The position numbers and the translations under genes were made by a program. 64,000 nucleotides of DNA, from positions 24,141,501 to 24,205,500 of the forward strand of contig NC_084891.1 in assembly GCF_958979055.1 (NCBI RefSeq), read 5' to 3'. Positions 1 through 11,255 of the stretch are shown here, in pieces (the stretch's first letter is position 1; each line of letters opens with the position of its first letter). The notes under the pieces are model-generated. The model saw only the letters and a list, made by a program, of their open reading frames with translations. It did not search any database and had not been told where the DNA came from. Source of the DNA: Alnus glutinosa (taxonomy: Eukaryota; Streptophyta; Magnoliopsida; Fagales; Betulaceae).

Positions 1-97
1 CAAGAGTCATAACAGATAGACCATACTGGTTGGCCAGAAAACGCTGTACTACAGTTTTAATGTACGCTGATTTAATTTTCAATTGGTGTTATTTCAG

Positions 98-1119
98 AGC
101 TAGTTTTGAGTTGGAACCTGGAGCACTTGGACAAACAACGGATTTCAAGGAAGCAAATAAGAGACTTGAATGGGGTTTAAAGAAGGCAAAATTTCTTATC
201 CCTCTTATGGCATTATTGCGTAATTCTGTAGTCAATTAGTAGAGCAAGCTTTCGCCTTTTAATGCAATTATTATGCTTCCTTGTGCAAAAACCATTACTG
301 ATAAGTGTGATAAACAACAGATTGTTGGTGGATCTGAACATACTCTGCGTGCAAAGCTGACATTTTCTCAAGAATCACATGGTAAGATTTATCATTCTCC
401 CCTGATCTGTCTCAATTTAAATACCTTGGTTGATGCTCCCAGTAAGTTGAATTTTTTGTGTTTTAATTTCTTGTTAATTTAATGTGATTAATTTATTTCC
501 ATATCTGTGCAACTTTTACTGCTCACAATAGGAAACATCACAAAAGAATCTGGACCAGTTAGCATGACTTTCACGATACCAATGTATAATGCTTCAAGGC
601 TTCAGGTAAGACAGTCTTGGATTTTGCTAGTTGGCTATACTTTACTAATTGCTAGCAACTAAGTGTTTTACACCTTCACATTGAACCCATGAGTGGATTG
701 TAAGCACTAACATATTTGCATTGTTTTGCTGTCATTAGTTTGAATGTTCTGTTTAATCTTTTACCCTTATGCTTTTGCTCTGTGATTTGGTCCTGTTTGC
801 AACTTTGCATATGAGTACTCGTGTGTTCTCTGGCTTGGTCAAATTTTAAAGCTTATTTATGCATGGTGGGTTTATAACCTGCAATTATGTGGCTGTAATT
901 ATTGTTGTCAACTGGATGATAGTTTTATTGTACAGATGTTTGTTTGGTCAAGTAAGCTAACATCTGTCCTTTTGAGTTCTTCTGTCGATGCTCGGTTCCT
1001 CATATGTTTCCTTGATGCAGGTAAAATACTTGCAGATAGCAAAGAAATCTGGAACTTATAATCCGTATAGGTGGGTGAGATATGTTACTCAAGCCAATTC
1101 CTATGTTGCTCGTATATGA
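98..1119 (+). CDS. AP4M: AP-4 complex subunit mu, 3' end (partial)
   Basis: This is the C-terminal end of a medium (mu) adaptin, which recognises tyrosine-type cargo signals in the AP-4 coat at the trans-Golgi network. Four exons are visible: 98-185, 321-381, 532-605 and 1021-1119, ending in TGA. Spliced, they read from SFELEPGA through EHTLRAKLTFSQESHGN, SMTFTIPMYN and YLQIAKKS to the terminal YVTQANSYVARI, which is typical of plant AP-4 mu. The 5' part lies outside the window, which opens inside an intron. Reading phases agree across all junctions. The first intron (186-320) starts with GC rather than GT if the conserved K-K-I-V junction is kept. Other mu adaptins (AP-1, AP-2) end differently, so the AP-4 assignment is strong. 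Confidence 0.93.
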
Positions 1120-1496
1120 TGCAGTTAAAGCTTCCCCCAACCACTGCTTTTCTTTCTTTCCTTTCTGGCTATACATTTACCATTCTAGTTGAATTATATG
1201 TCCAAGTTGCATTGTCTATTTTCATTTAATCCTTCTGCTAGTTTCTTTTATCTAGAGTGGACTCCTGTCTCTACAGGTACCTGTGTTGGTTAAACAGAGT
1301 GTGTCATTTAAAGAACTCTTTTGGATATTCATTGAAGGGGGGGTTAGGTTCAAATTATATGTAGTGTAAATCGTTTACATTGTTAGACCGCTAAATAACT
1401 TCTCCGATATTTTGCCGAAAACCATTGGATTGTAAGGTAATCTACATGCCTATTATGCTTGCCAGCTATTATTAGGATGATTGAAGGCTTAAAACT
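1120..1496. other. 3' flank of AP4M, no gene seen
   Basis: AT-rich sequence holding the probable 3' UTR of AP4M, then spacer up to where the duplicated PELPK block begins. No further open frame or repeat was recognised. Confidence 0.5.
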
Positions 1497-1760
1497 ACCT
1501 CATCTAAAAACATGTTCAAAATTATGCTTCATATTATAAGAATCTACTAAACAAATGGTCTTGGAAGCTAAGGTCTTATAGATGAACTGACATTGACCCT
1601 GATGAAGATTTTTGCTACATATGGCAAGCCCTTGTACCTAACAGTTTGATATTTGCGTTTCGGATGAGCAGTTCCACCAACAATAGACAGCTCTAGCAAC
1701 CAACCTGCCTATCTTCCCTAATCTCCTAAATGCCACATCCCCCCAGACAGATCATCCCTC

Positions 1761-1767
1761 TATAAAA
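1761..1767 (+). promoter_or_regulatory. TATA box of the PELPK-like gene
   Basis: TATAAAA lies about 97 bases before the ATG, so a normal plant initiation site would fall near 1790 and leave a leader of about 65 bases. The same box and context are kept in the pseudogene copy at about 6498. Confidence 0.7.
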
Positions 1768-1857
1768 CAGTACTATGGTGAATCTTTATGTTCAAACCAT
1801 TCTTGGAAGAAGCTTAACCTTCTTTGAAACTGCCAAATTCTAAAAGGTAGAGCAGAC

Positions 1858-2265
1858 ATGAATTGTCACAAGAATTTGTGCATTCTGTTTTTGGCTACTG
1901 TGTTAGTTTTTGGCAATGTAGTTCTCGCCACTCGCCTCCTTGTAGACACAACACTACCTAAGGTTCCTGAGTTTACCAAGCCAGAACCGCTGCCTCTTCC
2001 TACAGTTCCAAACTTGCCTAAACCTGAATTACCACTACCTAAGGTTGAACTTCCCCCGCTTCCTCATGTCCCGACCCTTCCAAAACCTGAGTTTCCAGCG
2101 GTGCCTCACGTTGCAAAGCCTGAACTGCCTCCTTTGCCAAAGCTGGAGGTGCCAAAACTGCCGGAATTGCCACCTCTGCCCCATCTCCCAGATCTGCCAA
2201 AGCCCATATTACCTACCATCCCAAGCTTTCCCAAGGATATACCCCACTCAACTTCTAACCCTTGA
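1858..2265 (+). CDS. PELPK-like secreted proline-rich protein
   Basis: A small intronless gene of 135 codons. Residues 1-24 form a signal peptide (hydrophobic core ILFLATVLVFGNVVLA, cleavage likely after LAT). The rest is a low-complexity chain built from P-E-L/F-P-K and P-P-L-P units with alternating K, E and P and a short S/T-rich end. This composition matches the PELPK1/PRP family of dicot cell-wall proteins, which are secreted and linked to cell-wall interaction and defence or seedling growth. The start is set by the signal peptide and by the TATA box 97 bases upstream. A broken copy lies 4.7 kb downstream. Repeats are degenerate, so the exact ortholog cannot be named. Confidence 0.85.
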   Translation: MNCHKNLCILFLATVLVFGNVVLATRLLVDTTLPKVPEFTKPEPLPLPTVPNLPKPELPLPKVELPPLPHVPTLPKPEFPAVPHVAKPELPPLPKLEVPKLPELPPLPHLPDLPKPILPTIPSFPKDIPHSTSNP

Positions 2266-2434
2266 GTTTCCCGAATCTGGTATATGGGGTTCCGCCCGAG
2301 TGATTTGTGCATGGATTAGTGCAAGTAGTGATCTCCCCAATTATGTCTTCTTCGTGTTTGTGGAAATGCTGTGTTGTCTTGTAATAGTGGTTATCCTTCG
2401 TAAAGGGATGTGTAATATCTGTTCTATTTGAATG

Positions 2435-2435
<1 letters not shown>

Positions 2436-2476
<41 letters not shown>
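2436..2476. repeat. (AT)n microsatellite
   Basis: Uninterrupted AT dinucleotide run in the 3' flank of the PELPK-like gene. A shorter run follows at 2645-2664. In copy B the run has moved and lengthened (7178-7231). Confidence 0.95.
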
Positions 2477-2479
<3 letters not shown>

Positions 2480-2483
<4 letters not shown>

Positions 2484-3300
2484 GATTCGTCTCATCTCCT
2501 AGTCAGAAAAAACGAGAAGGATTAGTTTTCATAGACTGCCGATTTTCATGCTAAAGTTTGCTCGTAAATTAGACCATGCTCCTATATTTTTAAAAAAGAT
2601 ATGAGAACCTAAGCAAGAAATTGTTAAAGAGTATTTTCAAAATTAATATATATATATATATATAGTCTTTGTTTTGATCGGGCCTTTTAATAATGGAAGG
2701 CATTTAAGAGTCTTGAAAGAGGACTTGAAAGAGGAGAGCCCCTAATTCAAAAAGAAAAAGAAATAGTAGAGCCCCACATGAGAAAGTGAGAAGATAAAGA
2801 AGACACGTATTAAGGATACGGCTTACATCCAGTTAGTAAAGTAACTGGACATCTCCAATTAGTAAAATATGCTGTCAAGATTCAATAATACCTGTTTCGG
2901 TCTCTCCTGCAAGTCTTCAGACTACCTGCCTCCCTCACTCTCCACTGTATGAGGATCTTCTATAATTATTTGCTTAAATTGAAGAGAATTTGGACAGGTA
3001 ATATGAAATCTCTTCTCTCATCAGGCATGAGTGCAATCCGGCTAGACAATTCCACGAACAGCTCACACACTTTGTCAGTCTCTTCTTTGTCCTCATCGCC
3101 ATGGAACAACCACCATAAATCATTACACCTTCCAGTGAACTCTTGAAGACCCACAAAACCCATCACTCCCTCATCAATCTTAAGTCTATCTTTGTCTATT
3201 CAATGGTATCCACGGGTGAGGAGTGAGAGTGATGCTGTACTAGAGAGAGAGAGAGAGAGAGTGAGAGAAGCCATCAATGGCGTTAAAGATAATTGAATGC
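2480..3300. other. Spacer with one unassigned minus-strand open stretch
   Basis: No supported gene. A minus-strand frame at 2966-3166 reads FVGLQEFTGRCNDLWWLFHG and then an acidic stretch. It looks more protein-like than random but has no family I recognise and no flanking exon. A GA run sits at 3243-3261. It may be a fragment of an old gene or transposon. Confidence 0.4.
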
Positions 3301-3940
3301 CTCGTCCATTCTTATCCTTCTTGGGCCTCTCCTTTCATTGAGTGGCTCGTTGAGAATCACCTCTAGAAATATCAAAGGCATGGTTCTTGCTAGTCATATC
3401 CCCTTGTTGAATTTGAGAAATTTTCTGAATTTCTTAGCCAACATGACTATTTAATCAGAATCTGTAAAGTCCTCACCAGAGGAGTCTACCACTTTCTTAC
3501 TAGAGGACTTCAAATTAAGCCAAAATTTTCTTCTTTGGTTGAGACGAGAACAATTTCATAAGTTTGAATAGATTCAATGAAATATTCGACTTTGATAGAG
3601 TCCAAATCATTGCTTTCCTCTATGACAATCACTTTGAGTCTAAGTTCTCTGATTTTCCTGACAATCTTATTGTTTAGAATATTTTCTCCAAGATTAAAAC
3701 TTGAGTTGATGATATCATTCAACTGAGCAACAACTCGCCAAATGTCTCATCATCATTCATTTTAATCTCTTCAAACTTAGATGTCAACATCCAAAGTTTG
3801 GAATTCATAGCCTTGTTACCTTCTTGGTAACCTCTAGGATTTTCCATGCATATTTAGCAATCTCACAAAGACAAATTCACTTGAATACCTTAGAAGACAC
3901 TACCATGAAAATAGCATTCAAACCTTTGCTATTCTAATTA

Positions 3941-4122
3941 GAATAATGATTCAATGCCACCTAAATATACAACTTTTCACCACCTTACCTATGTGGCAAG
4001 GTGGTCCCCCACTACTTTTTGAATTTTTTTATTTTTTAAAAATAAATTAAAGTGGGGACCACCTTGCCACATAGACAAGGTAGTGGAAAGTTGTATATTT
4101 AGGTGGTAGTGAATCATTACTC
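3941..4122. mobile_element. Foldback MITE with 9-bp target duplication (Mutator-like)
   Basis: 182 bases with terminal inverted repeats of about 80 bases each. The left end starts GAATAATGATTCA and the right end finishes TGAATCATTACTC. It is flanked on both sides by TTCTAATTA (3932-3940 and 4123-4131). A 9-base duplication is the hallmark of Mutator-type transposases. It has no coding capacity and lies inside the antisense Copia remnant. Confidence 0.85.
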
Positions 4123-4662
4123 TTCTAATTATATTCATTAATCTCGTCTTTGAACCATTGTTCCACAGGCGTGTCAATCCGTTTCCAACCTTTCTCAGTG
4201 ATTGTCCAGACATGCTCATCCAAAGACTTAATGATAGCTCTCATGCAAACATTCCAACAAGCGTAATTATTTCAATCAAAGTAAGGAGGTACATTCATTC
4301 AAGGATTCTGAGTGAGCCATTGACAATAGAGGTCAATGATCACACTTAAAGCACTAGTAGTAGATACTTTATAGGTGGTTCCCTTCCTTAAATATAGGGA
4401 AAAAAAATATAAAAAATCACCTACAGCAGATTCCCTACAGGTTTCCTAAGCATTGAGAATGCTACAATGCTTCCTAATGTGTAAGGAACCAAAAGAGTTT
4501 CCTAGAATCCTATCCACTATTTCAATACAAAATATTTTTCTTTCCTCCCTCATCTCATCTTTTTGCCTTTTATTTGGAATTGTGTTGAAATTTTGTGAAA
4601 AATGTGAGGATAGATACAAACTTATACTTGTAAAGAATGAATATTTAATTGATATAAGAAAA

Positions 4663-4722
4663 GATAAGGGAAGCTATTGTGGGGTGTATTTGGATAAGGG
4701 AAGCTATTGTGGGGTGTATTTG
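4663..4722. repeat. 30-bp tandem duplication
   Basis: Two identical adjacent 30-base units beginning GATAAGGGAAGCTATTGTGG, with a partial third start (GATAGGGAAGC). The unit is a multiple of three and keeps a short open frame. No coding function is supported. Confidence 0.85.
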
Positions 4723-5240
4723 GATAGGGAAGCAAAAAGTAGTTTTATTCTCTAAAGTTAAGAAAAATCAAAAGGAAGCTGCTGAGGAGGTTTAATCCAA
4801 ATAGAAAGAACATCGCTCTGATTCTAATTAAAAGTCACAAGATTTTACCCCAAGGCGCACAAAACACAATTATGCAGTAAATTTAATAAAAATTCTGCAG
4901 CAGTAAAATAAATCCAAACCACAAAGTATAAAGCATCAACCACAATTGACACAAAAGATTTATAAACGAAGTGGAAACCTTTGAATAACACATTCAAGGT
5001 AAAACCACTCTAAGACAATCAATCTCAAAAAACCAATCCTCTAAGAAAGATCCAAAGTATAGGCAAAGTACATTTACAACCCTTTGTAACGATTTAGGCT
5101 ACTCCCACTTGCCTCCTGCCGCAGCAGCTCCAGCTTTTCATTGGGCAATCTTCCTTCTTATTTCTTTAGACAGTGAAAACTCTCATCAAAGAATTCTCTT
5201 GGTTCACAAAGGAATGAAGCTAAGCACTGGGGCTCGGAAT

Positions 5241-5993
5241 TTTTTATACGAACCATGAACTCGGCACAAATTCGATCAATACGAAATGAGCAAGTTAGAA
5301 TTTTATATACCCGGGTTTGGGTTAATTCGTTTAATAATTAAACAAGTCAACTCCGAACTCGCTTATCCCATGGGTTTTTTCTTAATAATAATATAACAAA
5401 ACCCTAAACCTAAAAGTAAAGTATGCCACTAACTTGTTAAGTACGGAGCCGCTTCTTCTTTCTTGAGCTCCTCTCTCCAGACTCACATTAATTCTCTCAC
5501 TATATGTCGATCTATTTGTCACTCTCCCGCTTGGAAGGAAGATATATATCTGTCTAAAGCTGCAGTACATATATCTCAGATCGCTCTAAAATGTGTCGCA
5601 ACTGATAGAACCGAAACACCGACCATCAATGAAAGAAGTTCTAGCTGGAGACACAGGCAGGACGGATTAAAGCTGCCAATGAAAGACATTAAGGGAACCT
5701 AGAAATCGTTTTCTACTCATCCTATGGCTCACCGACAAGGCCAGCAGCCTTTGCACCATCGCTCTCCACTTCACCTAAGACATGATGTGTCTTTGATACA
5801 ACTGATCGAGCCATAGGATGAGTACAACTCACCGACAAGGCCAGCAGTCACGACGTCTAGCCGACACTGTTACTGACGCTAGTGTAAAAACTTACAGTTT
5901 CAACTGCATATATATTACATCCACCAAAATGACTAAATATTGTCTAACAACTAATTACGACACATATTTTGATGATCACCGAATAAGCCAACA
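5241..5993. other. Spacer with paired inverted and direct repeats
   Basis: No gene recognised. At 5713-5848 a 17-base word (TACTCATCCTATGGCTC) occurs in inverted orientation about 95 bases away, and CTCACCGACAAGGCCAGCAG occurs twice in direct orientation. The layout suggests a local rearrangement or a small foldback. Confidence 0.5.
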
Positions 5994-6552
5994 CTAAAAA
6001 CCTTACAAAAATTATGTTTCATATTTTAAGAATACACTAGTTAATTAATAACCAAAAGGTCTTGGATTGAATAACAAAAAACATTGGATTAATTATATGA
6101 AATTTAGCGTGCATGGCAAAATATTATAGAGATTAGAGGGCATGTAATCCAACGATCGATGTACTCGGCAAGATATTAAACCAGAAGTTAATTGATCAGA
6201 TGTGATATATAACATTGTAAAGAGTTAGGGCAGGTATGACTTGATGATCTCAACCGTTCAAAAAGAATGAGATGCATGGCATACAATAAACCCCTGCCTA
6301 TAATCACAAACATGATATTTTTGATCAAATAGATGAACTTCCATTAACTACTCCGATGAAGATTTTTGCTACATACGGCAAGCCCTTGTACCTAACAGTT
6401 TAATATTTGTGTTTCGGATGAGCAGTTCCCCGAAAACTAGGTAGCTCTCACAACCACCCTGCCTATCTTCTGCAGCATCGCAGACGGATCATCCCTCTAT
6501 AAAACAGTACTATGGTGAATCTTTACGTTCAAACCATTCTTGGAAGAAGCTT

Positions 6553-6959
6553 AATTGTCACAAGAATTTGTGCATTCTGTTTTTGGCTACTGTGCTAGTT
6601 TTTGGCAATGTAGTTCTCGCCACTCGCCTCCTTGTAGACACAACACTGCCTGAGGTTCCTGAGTTTCCCAAGCCATGAACCGCCGCCTCTTCCTACAGTT
6701 CCAAACTTGCCTAAACCTGAATTACGTACCACTACCTAAGGTTGAACTTCCCCCGCTTCCTCACGTCCCGACCCCTCCAAAACCCGAGTTTCCGACTGTG
6801 CCTCACGTCGTAAAGCCTGAACTGCCTCCTTTGCCAAAGCTGGAGGTGCCAAAACTGCCGGAATTGCCACCTCTGCCCCATCTCCCAGATCTGCCAAAGC
6901 CCACATGCATTACCTACCATCCCAAGCCTTCCCAAGGATATACCCCACTCAACTTCTAA
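6553..6959 (+). pseudogene. Broken PELPK-like gene copy
   Basis: Homologous to the gene at 1858-2265 but disabled. A 45-base stretch equivalent to 1818-1862 of copy A, including the ATG, is gone: AAGCTTAA joins straight to TTGTCAC. In the remaining frame one extra T gives a stop (TGA, 6676-6678) right after K-P. Two further 4-base insertions follow, near 6724 and near 6905. The three insertions total nine bases, so the final segment returns to the original frame. The promoter is retained, so a transcript could still be made, but no normal secreted protein. Confidence 0.88.
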
Positions 6960-7173
6960 CCCTTGAGTTTCCCGAATCTGGTATATGGGGATCCGCGCGC
7001 CCTAGTGATTTGTGCATGGATTAGTGCAAGTAGTGATCTCCCCAATTATGTCTTCTTCGTGTTTGTGGAAATGCTGTGTTGTCTTGTAATAGAGGTTATC
7101 CTTCATAAAGGGTTGTGTAATATCTGTTCTATTTGATTGTTACGTACATATAAATTGTTGGAGTGTTTTCAAA

Positions 7174-7177
<4 letters not shown>

Positions 7178-7231
<54 letters not shown>
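7178..7231. repeat. (TA)n microsatellite
   Basis: Long pure TA run in the 3' flank of the PELPK pseudogene. Confidence 0.95.
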
Positions 7232-7232
<1 letters not shown>

Positions 7233-7306
7233 GTAAGTCTCTCTTTCTCTATCCGATGGCATTCACAGATGACGGGTGAGAGTGATGCTGTACCAGAGAG
7301 ACCAAA

Positions 7307-8130
7307 CAATTTTTGAATCTGGACCATCCATGTTATTAACCGGAGATGTCCAATTATTTTCTTAACGGAGTCATTTATTAATGCCAACTCATGCCAAATG
7401 ATTGATTTAAAGCAATACTTGAGCGTATGCAATTAAATGTATATACTTTTTCGCACCAAACCAGAGTACTATTATTGGTTAGTATACATTAATTAGTTAT
7501 AATTTGTTGGTTATATGTATATAAAATATTAAAAGGAAATAATATCAATACTTAATTGTTAGTTATATGATATAATGATAATCCAGATACTTAATCATAT
7601 TACTCGTGTAATATAATAGGATTATAGGTCTATATGATCATATATAATATAAATTGTGACATATAACATGTAATCACTTTATTATATGTTATAAGTATTA
7701 TCATTAGATATTTAATAATCATTACATCGTTTATTTTTATTTTTTTAAAGTTATATAGGTTATTTAACCATACAATATGAATATATATTGTTTATATGTT
7801 ATATAATGTAATATTAATTTTTAAATCAACTCGCTGCTTTTTTTTGTATGTTAAATAAACTATATAACTTACAACAAAATTGGCCGAGCTTATGAGCTTA
7901 ATTTTTAAAACACGTCATGAGCTCAAGTTCATTTAGTCGACTTGAGCTTAATTTTTAAAACTCATCAAGAGTTCGAACTCGGGTCGGGCTCGTGATAAAT
8001 TTAAATGAGCCAAGCTTGCACAAGCTGACAAGCACTACTTGCTCAAGCTTGGCTTGTTTACAGCCCTACTTGGAGGCTTACAAATTAAATTTCAAATCTT
8101 GGTTGTTTTTTTTATTAGGGTCATTTACAA
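7307..8130. other. AT-rich spacer with a degenerate hAT-like repeat
   Basis: No gene. The stretch 7880-8068 is rich in GAGCTTGAGC/AAGCTTGGCT motifs and ends CAAGCTTGGCTTGTTTACAGCCCTA. That is the reverse complement of the common plant repeat end that starts TAGGG-TGTAAAC. This supports an old non-autonomous DNA transposon. Confidence 0.5.
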
Positions 8131-8135
8131 TTATT

Positions 8136-8255
8136 TGTTAGAATTTAAGAAAATTTGGGCAGGTAATTGTGAGAGATTTACCTGATCAAATAAATCTCAT
8201 AAATTATCTCTCATAATTATTTACCTAAATTCTCTCCAATTCAAACAAGGAATCG
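8136..8255. mobile_element. Small foldback element
   Basis: The left arm (TTGTTAGAATTTAAGAAAAT, then GGTAATTGTGAGAGAT) pairs with the inverted right arm (ATCTCTCATAATTATTTACC, then AATTCTCTCCAATTC). Related left arms occur near 2967 and 12727, so this is a dispersed MITE family. No coding content. Confidence 0.65.
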
Positions 8256-9249
8256 TAAAGCATCCTTATCCCTTTTTGAGACCACAACTTGGGCAACTTG
8301 GGCACTGGCAGCCTAGTAATAGATTTGATGTGTATCATTTAAAGCTGAAAATGCTTTTGTATTCGTGGAAGCTGGCTAAACAATGGTTGTGGGGGCGATA
8401 CTGTGGGTCTGGTTTGTGGTTTTTGTCCACCACCTCTTGACTCTTGTCCCAATTTGGATACCATAGAGGTGTCCAAAAACAGAAAAAGATACATGCATGC
8501 GTCGCTGTATTCCACTTCACATAGGATGATAGGAAGTACTACATGTCAGAAAACAGATGAAGACTTTACTTTTTAGCAGCTCCTTTTAAATTAGCAATAA
8601 TTTTTTATAACTGTCACTCACTCTTGAGTTACCGTTCTTTTTTTTCAAATAAATAAATAAATTTTACACCTAAACTTTTTTTATTTTTTTAATTTTGTCC
8701 ACCTAATTTTTTTCTTTTTTTTTTTTCAATTTGACCCTCTTAAATTTTCAGGCCTATTTTTTGATAGGCCGTAGGGTGTTTTGTATTTGTTATTGGACTA
8801 TCTTATCTATGTGGGAAAAAAAAAAGAAAAAAAAAAAAGAAAAAGAAAAGGATCCGATGATCAATGATGGATATTTTTTTGTCTTCTGTTACAGGAGGAC
8901 GATGCATGTTCTATCCGGTGTCCATTACAGACCGGTTTTTGGTTTGTTTATTCATTTGATTTTTTAAATCATTTAAATTTTTTATTAATTTAGATTAGAT
9001 AATCTTATAATTAGGCCTCTTTTAAATCGGACTCGAAGACCCAGATACATATTGGGTGGGCCCGGTTGGGTGTGAGGGCCGGGCCATGAGGCTTAATGGT
9101 TGAATTGCTAATTCAACAAACAATATAATTATTAAATATGTTTTTTTTTTAAAAAAAAAAAAACATAAATAATTTTACTGGGATTCGTTATCAATTGATT
9201 TTTTCAATGATGTTATTTTAGGATTGAGTTACCTATGAATTTATGTGCT
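8256..9249. other. Spacer, low-complexity A/T tracts
   Basis: Nothing coding recognised. It holds several poly-T and poly-A tracts (8640-8725, 8816-8850, 9141-9164) and a short GC patch near 9058-9090 (GGGCCCGG...GGGCCGGGCC). Confidence 0.45.
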
Positions 9250-9500
9250 TAATTCCTAGCAAAAAAGAGAGGTTTGAAAAGCTGCTAATGTAAATGCAGC
9301 TATCTGTTCTAAGTGACTCAATCTTGTCATACTCCTAGCTGCATGCATATATCCCTCGTGATCCCGCACTACAATACCAATTCCCAAGCGACCACCGACC
9401 TTATTAACAGCAGCATCCCAGTTTAACTCGTAACAAAACTCAACCGGCGCTTTCCACTTGAATTGAATGCCACTTATGTTCTTTGGTGATAGTACTGTCT
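9250..9500 (-). mobile_element. LINE RNase H-domain fragment (RVT_3), antisense
   Basis: The minus strand reads FQWKAPVEFCYELNWDAAVN, then GRLGIGIVVRDHEGYMHAA. This is the start of the RNase H-like domain that closes ORF2 of plant L1 LINEs (pattern K-x-N-x-D-A, G-x-G-x-V-x-R-D). Frame breaks follow. It may belong to the same element as the RT fragment at 12822-13037, which has the same strand and the right order. Confidence 0.7.
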
Positions 9501-9887
9501 CTCTGGCAAATTAAGATTAATTAGCTTATTTCGAGTGAAAAAATTACAGAAGGTCTCATGTTAAAAAAAACTAAATGGATTAGGTTGCAATATTGAAATA
9601 GAAGTCCATTATTTTTTCATTGAAGACAATCTTGTTGGTTCTTTTTTTTTTTTTTTTTTTTAACAAGAAGTTATTTTTTTTTTACTGGAACCAAGTCAAA
9701 GTCATAGAGGAGGGAACTATCCCATAGGAGGACCTCAAAGAATAAAAATAACCAAACAAGTCAAATTTGCTAATTGAACTTTGCATAATTATATTAATTC
9801 ATGTCATGTTAAAGTTCCATTACACTTCATATTCAAACCTTTCAAAAAAGAAAAAAACACTTCATATTCAATGATTTTGTGATTAAT

Positions 9888-9929
<42 letters not shown>

Positions 9930-10682
9930 AATTATAAAATAATTAAGTGGTTAAATTTAATATTTTCATCTATGTAAATTTTTATAACAAGTGATATATA
10001 TCCAAAGTAAAGTACTAAACTAATAGTTAAACAATTAAATTCTTATTAGTCTAAATTTGGAGATCGACATATGATCATTTATTATACCTAAGTCTTACCT
10101 GTTTTAATTTAAAAATAAACCCTAACAGATTGTTCTGTCTTACTTGTTTTATTTTTAACATTAACTAAAAATATAAGTATTCAAATAATCTAATAACTTT
10201 AAAAAATAATAATAATAATAATTAACCAACATAGCCCGATATTACTTCAACTGATACCGCTAAATTTCACATTAACGGTGGGCAGTGAAAAAGCAGTGCT
10301 ATAAATTACTTTTGCTTTGCTTGTCTAAGGAACACGTTAGAATCACGCAAAGTGATTCATTCGTCTCTGTTTTAACCACTTTAACCAGCTAGCTTGGTAA
10401 TCCCTTTGAAGCCCACCTCTTTTTTCAGAAATAGGTAACTTTTCTTTTCTTTTTTATCTTTTTCCTTTTCTTTTTCTTTTCTTTTCTTTTTTCTTTTTCC
10501 TTTTCTTTTTCTTTTCGGTGCTGCTAAAGAAAGAGATAGCTAGAGCCCCATTTCCTCAACCCATGAAACTCGTCAATAACTAATTAAGCTGATTAATTAG
10601 AGATAATAAGAACAAAGATTATCCGATCGAGCCAAAGATTGTTATCATTCTAAATTTCTAATTAATTAAAAACCATTAAAGA
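9501..10682. other. Spacer with (TAA)n and pyrimidine tract
   Basis: No gene seen. A (TAA)n microsatellite covers about 9889-9924. A CTTTT-rich pyrimidine tract covers about 10440-10515. Confidence 0.5.
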
Positions 10683-11255
10683 TGTTGATGCTAATTCAGG
10701 TCGGTGAAGCAGGAGCTGCCGCAGGTGGACTCGACCAATTGACCTGCAAAGACAAAGGACGCACAATGGGTTTCCCCAGCGGTCCTCCTCCGACGCCCAA
10801 ATTAGATGAAGTATATTTTGAGTGAGAGAGAGAGGGAGAGTTCAGAACTTGTATCCAAAAAACCCAAAAAAACTTAATACCTGGACTTTGCTATTTATAG
10901 GCAGCTGCCCTCAAGGTTAGGTAGAAATATCCCGGTTTTTAGGGAACAATGACTCCCTGTGTGTGAACAAGTCCTAAGTACACTCTTGACAGCGATGGGC
11001 AGGTGGGCTTTTTAATGACGAAGCATGAGACTCCGGGAAATCCCAGATCTTCGGGGATTCAGCCACCTAATCGCTCTCCTTTATCAGTATCGTCATTATT
11101 ACCACTTGTCGGTTAACGGAGCACCCGATACCTCCTGCTCGAACTGCACCGGTCGGGGCCTCACCATCCCAGGAAGGAGGCCTCATCGGTAGCGATGTAT
11201 CCGACACCTTCCGCTCGGTTGGAACCCCCCTCTCGGGAAGGTTATTTTATCAACA
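10683..11255 (-). mobile_element. Solo LTR, minus orientation
   Basis: 573 bases starting TGTTGATG and ending TATCAACA, giving the TGTTGA/TCAACA inverted termini of an LTR. The flanks are AAAGA and CAAGA, a 5-base target duplication with one mismatch. The minus strand carries a promoter-like CTATAAATAG near 10895. There is no internal retrotransposon coding on either side. It is much more GC-rich than its surroundings. Confidence 0.75.

Larger units (their letters stand above)
1497..3262 (+). repeat. Segmental duplication, copy A (intact PELPK gene)
   Basis: About 1.7 kb that recurs as copy B at about 5994-7306. Shared blocks include a TTATGCTTCATATTATAAGAAT-like stretch near 1520, the promoter with identical TATA context (CCCTCTATAAAACAGTAC), the whole coding region and 3' UTR, and a block ending GTGAGAGTGATGCTGTAC near 3235. 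Copy B lacks most of the part between about 2660 and 3190. Copy A carries the functional-looking gene. Confidence 0.8.
3310..5240 (-). mobile_element. Degenerate Ty1-Copia remnant (LTR part and gag), antisense
   Basis: The minus-strand frame at 3510-3722 carries the Copia gag UBN2 pattern: N-x-I-I-x-S, LG-E, N-K-I-V-R-K-I-R, then V-x-x-I-E-E-S-x-D-L-D-S and Y-E. More gag-like sequence with stops runs up to about 3880. Further upstream on the same strand, near 4815-4830, AATTAGAATCAGAGC resembles a primer-binding site of the TTGGTATCAGAGC kind. Beyond that, 4830-5240 resembles the R/U5 part of an LTR. No intact frame remains. A MITE has inserted at 3941-4122. Confidence 0.6.
5994..7306 (+). 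repeat. Segmental duplication, copy B (PELPK pseudogene)
   Basis: Diverged second copy of 1497-3262 in the same orientation. It keeps the promoter and TATA context, most of the coding body and the 3' UTR, and ends with the block that closes copy A. It has lost about 0.5 kb relative to copy A between the 3' microsatellite and the closing block. Confidence 0.8.
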
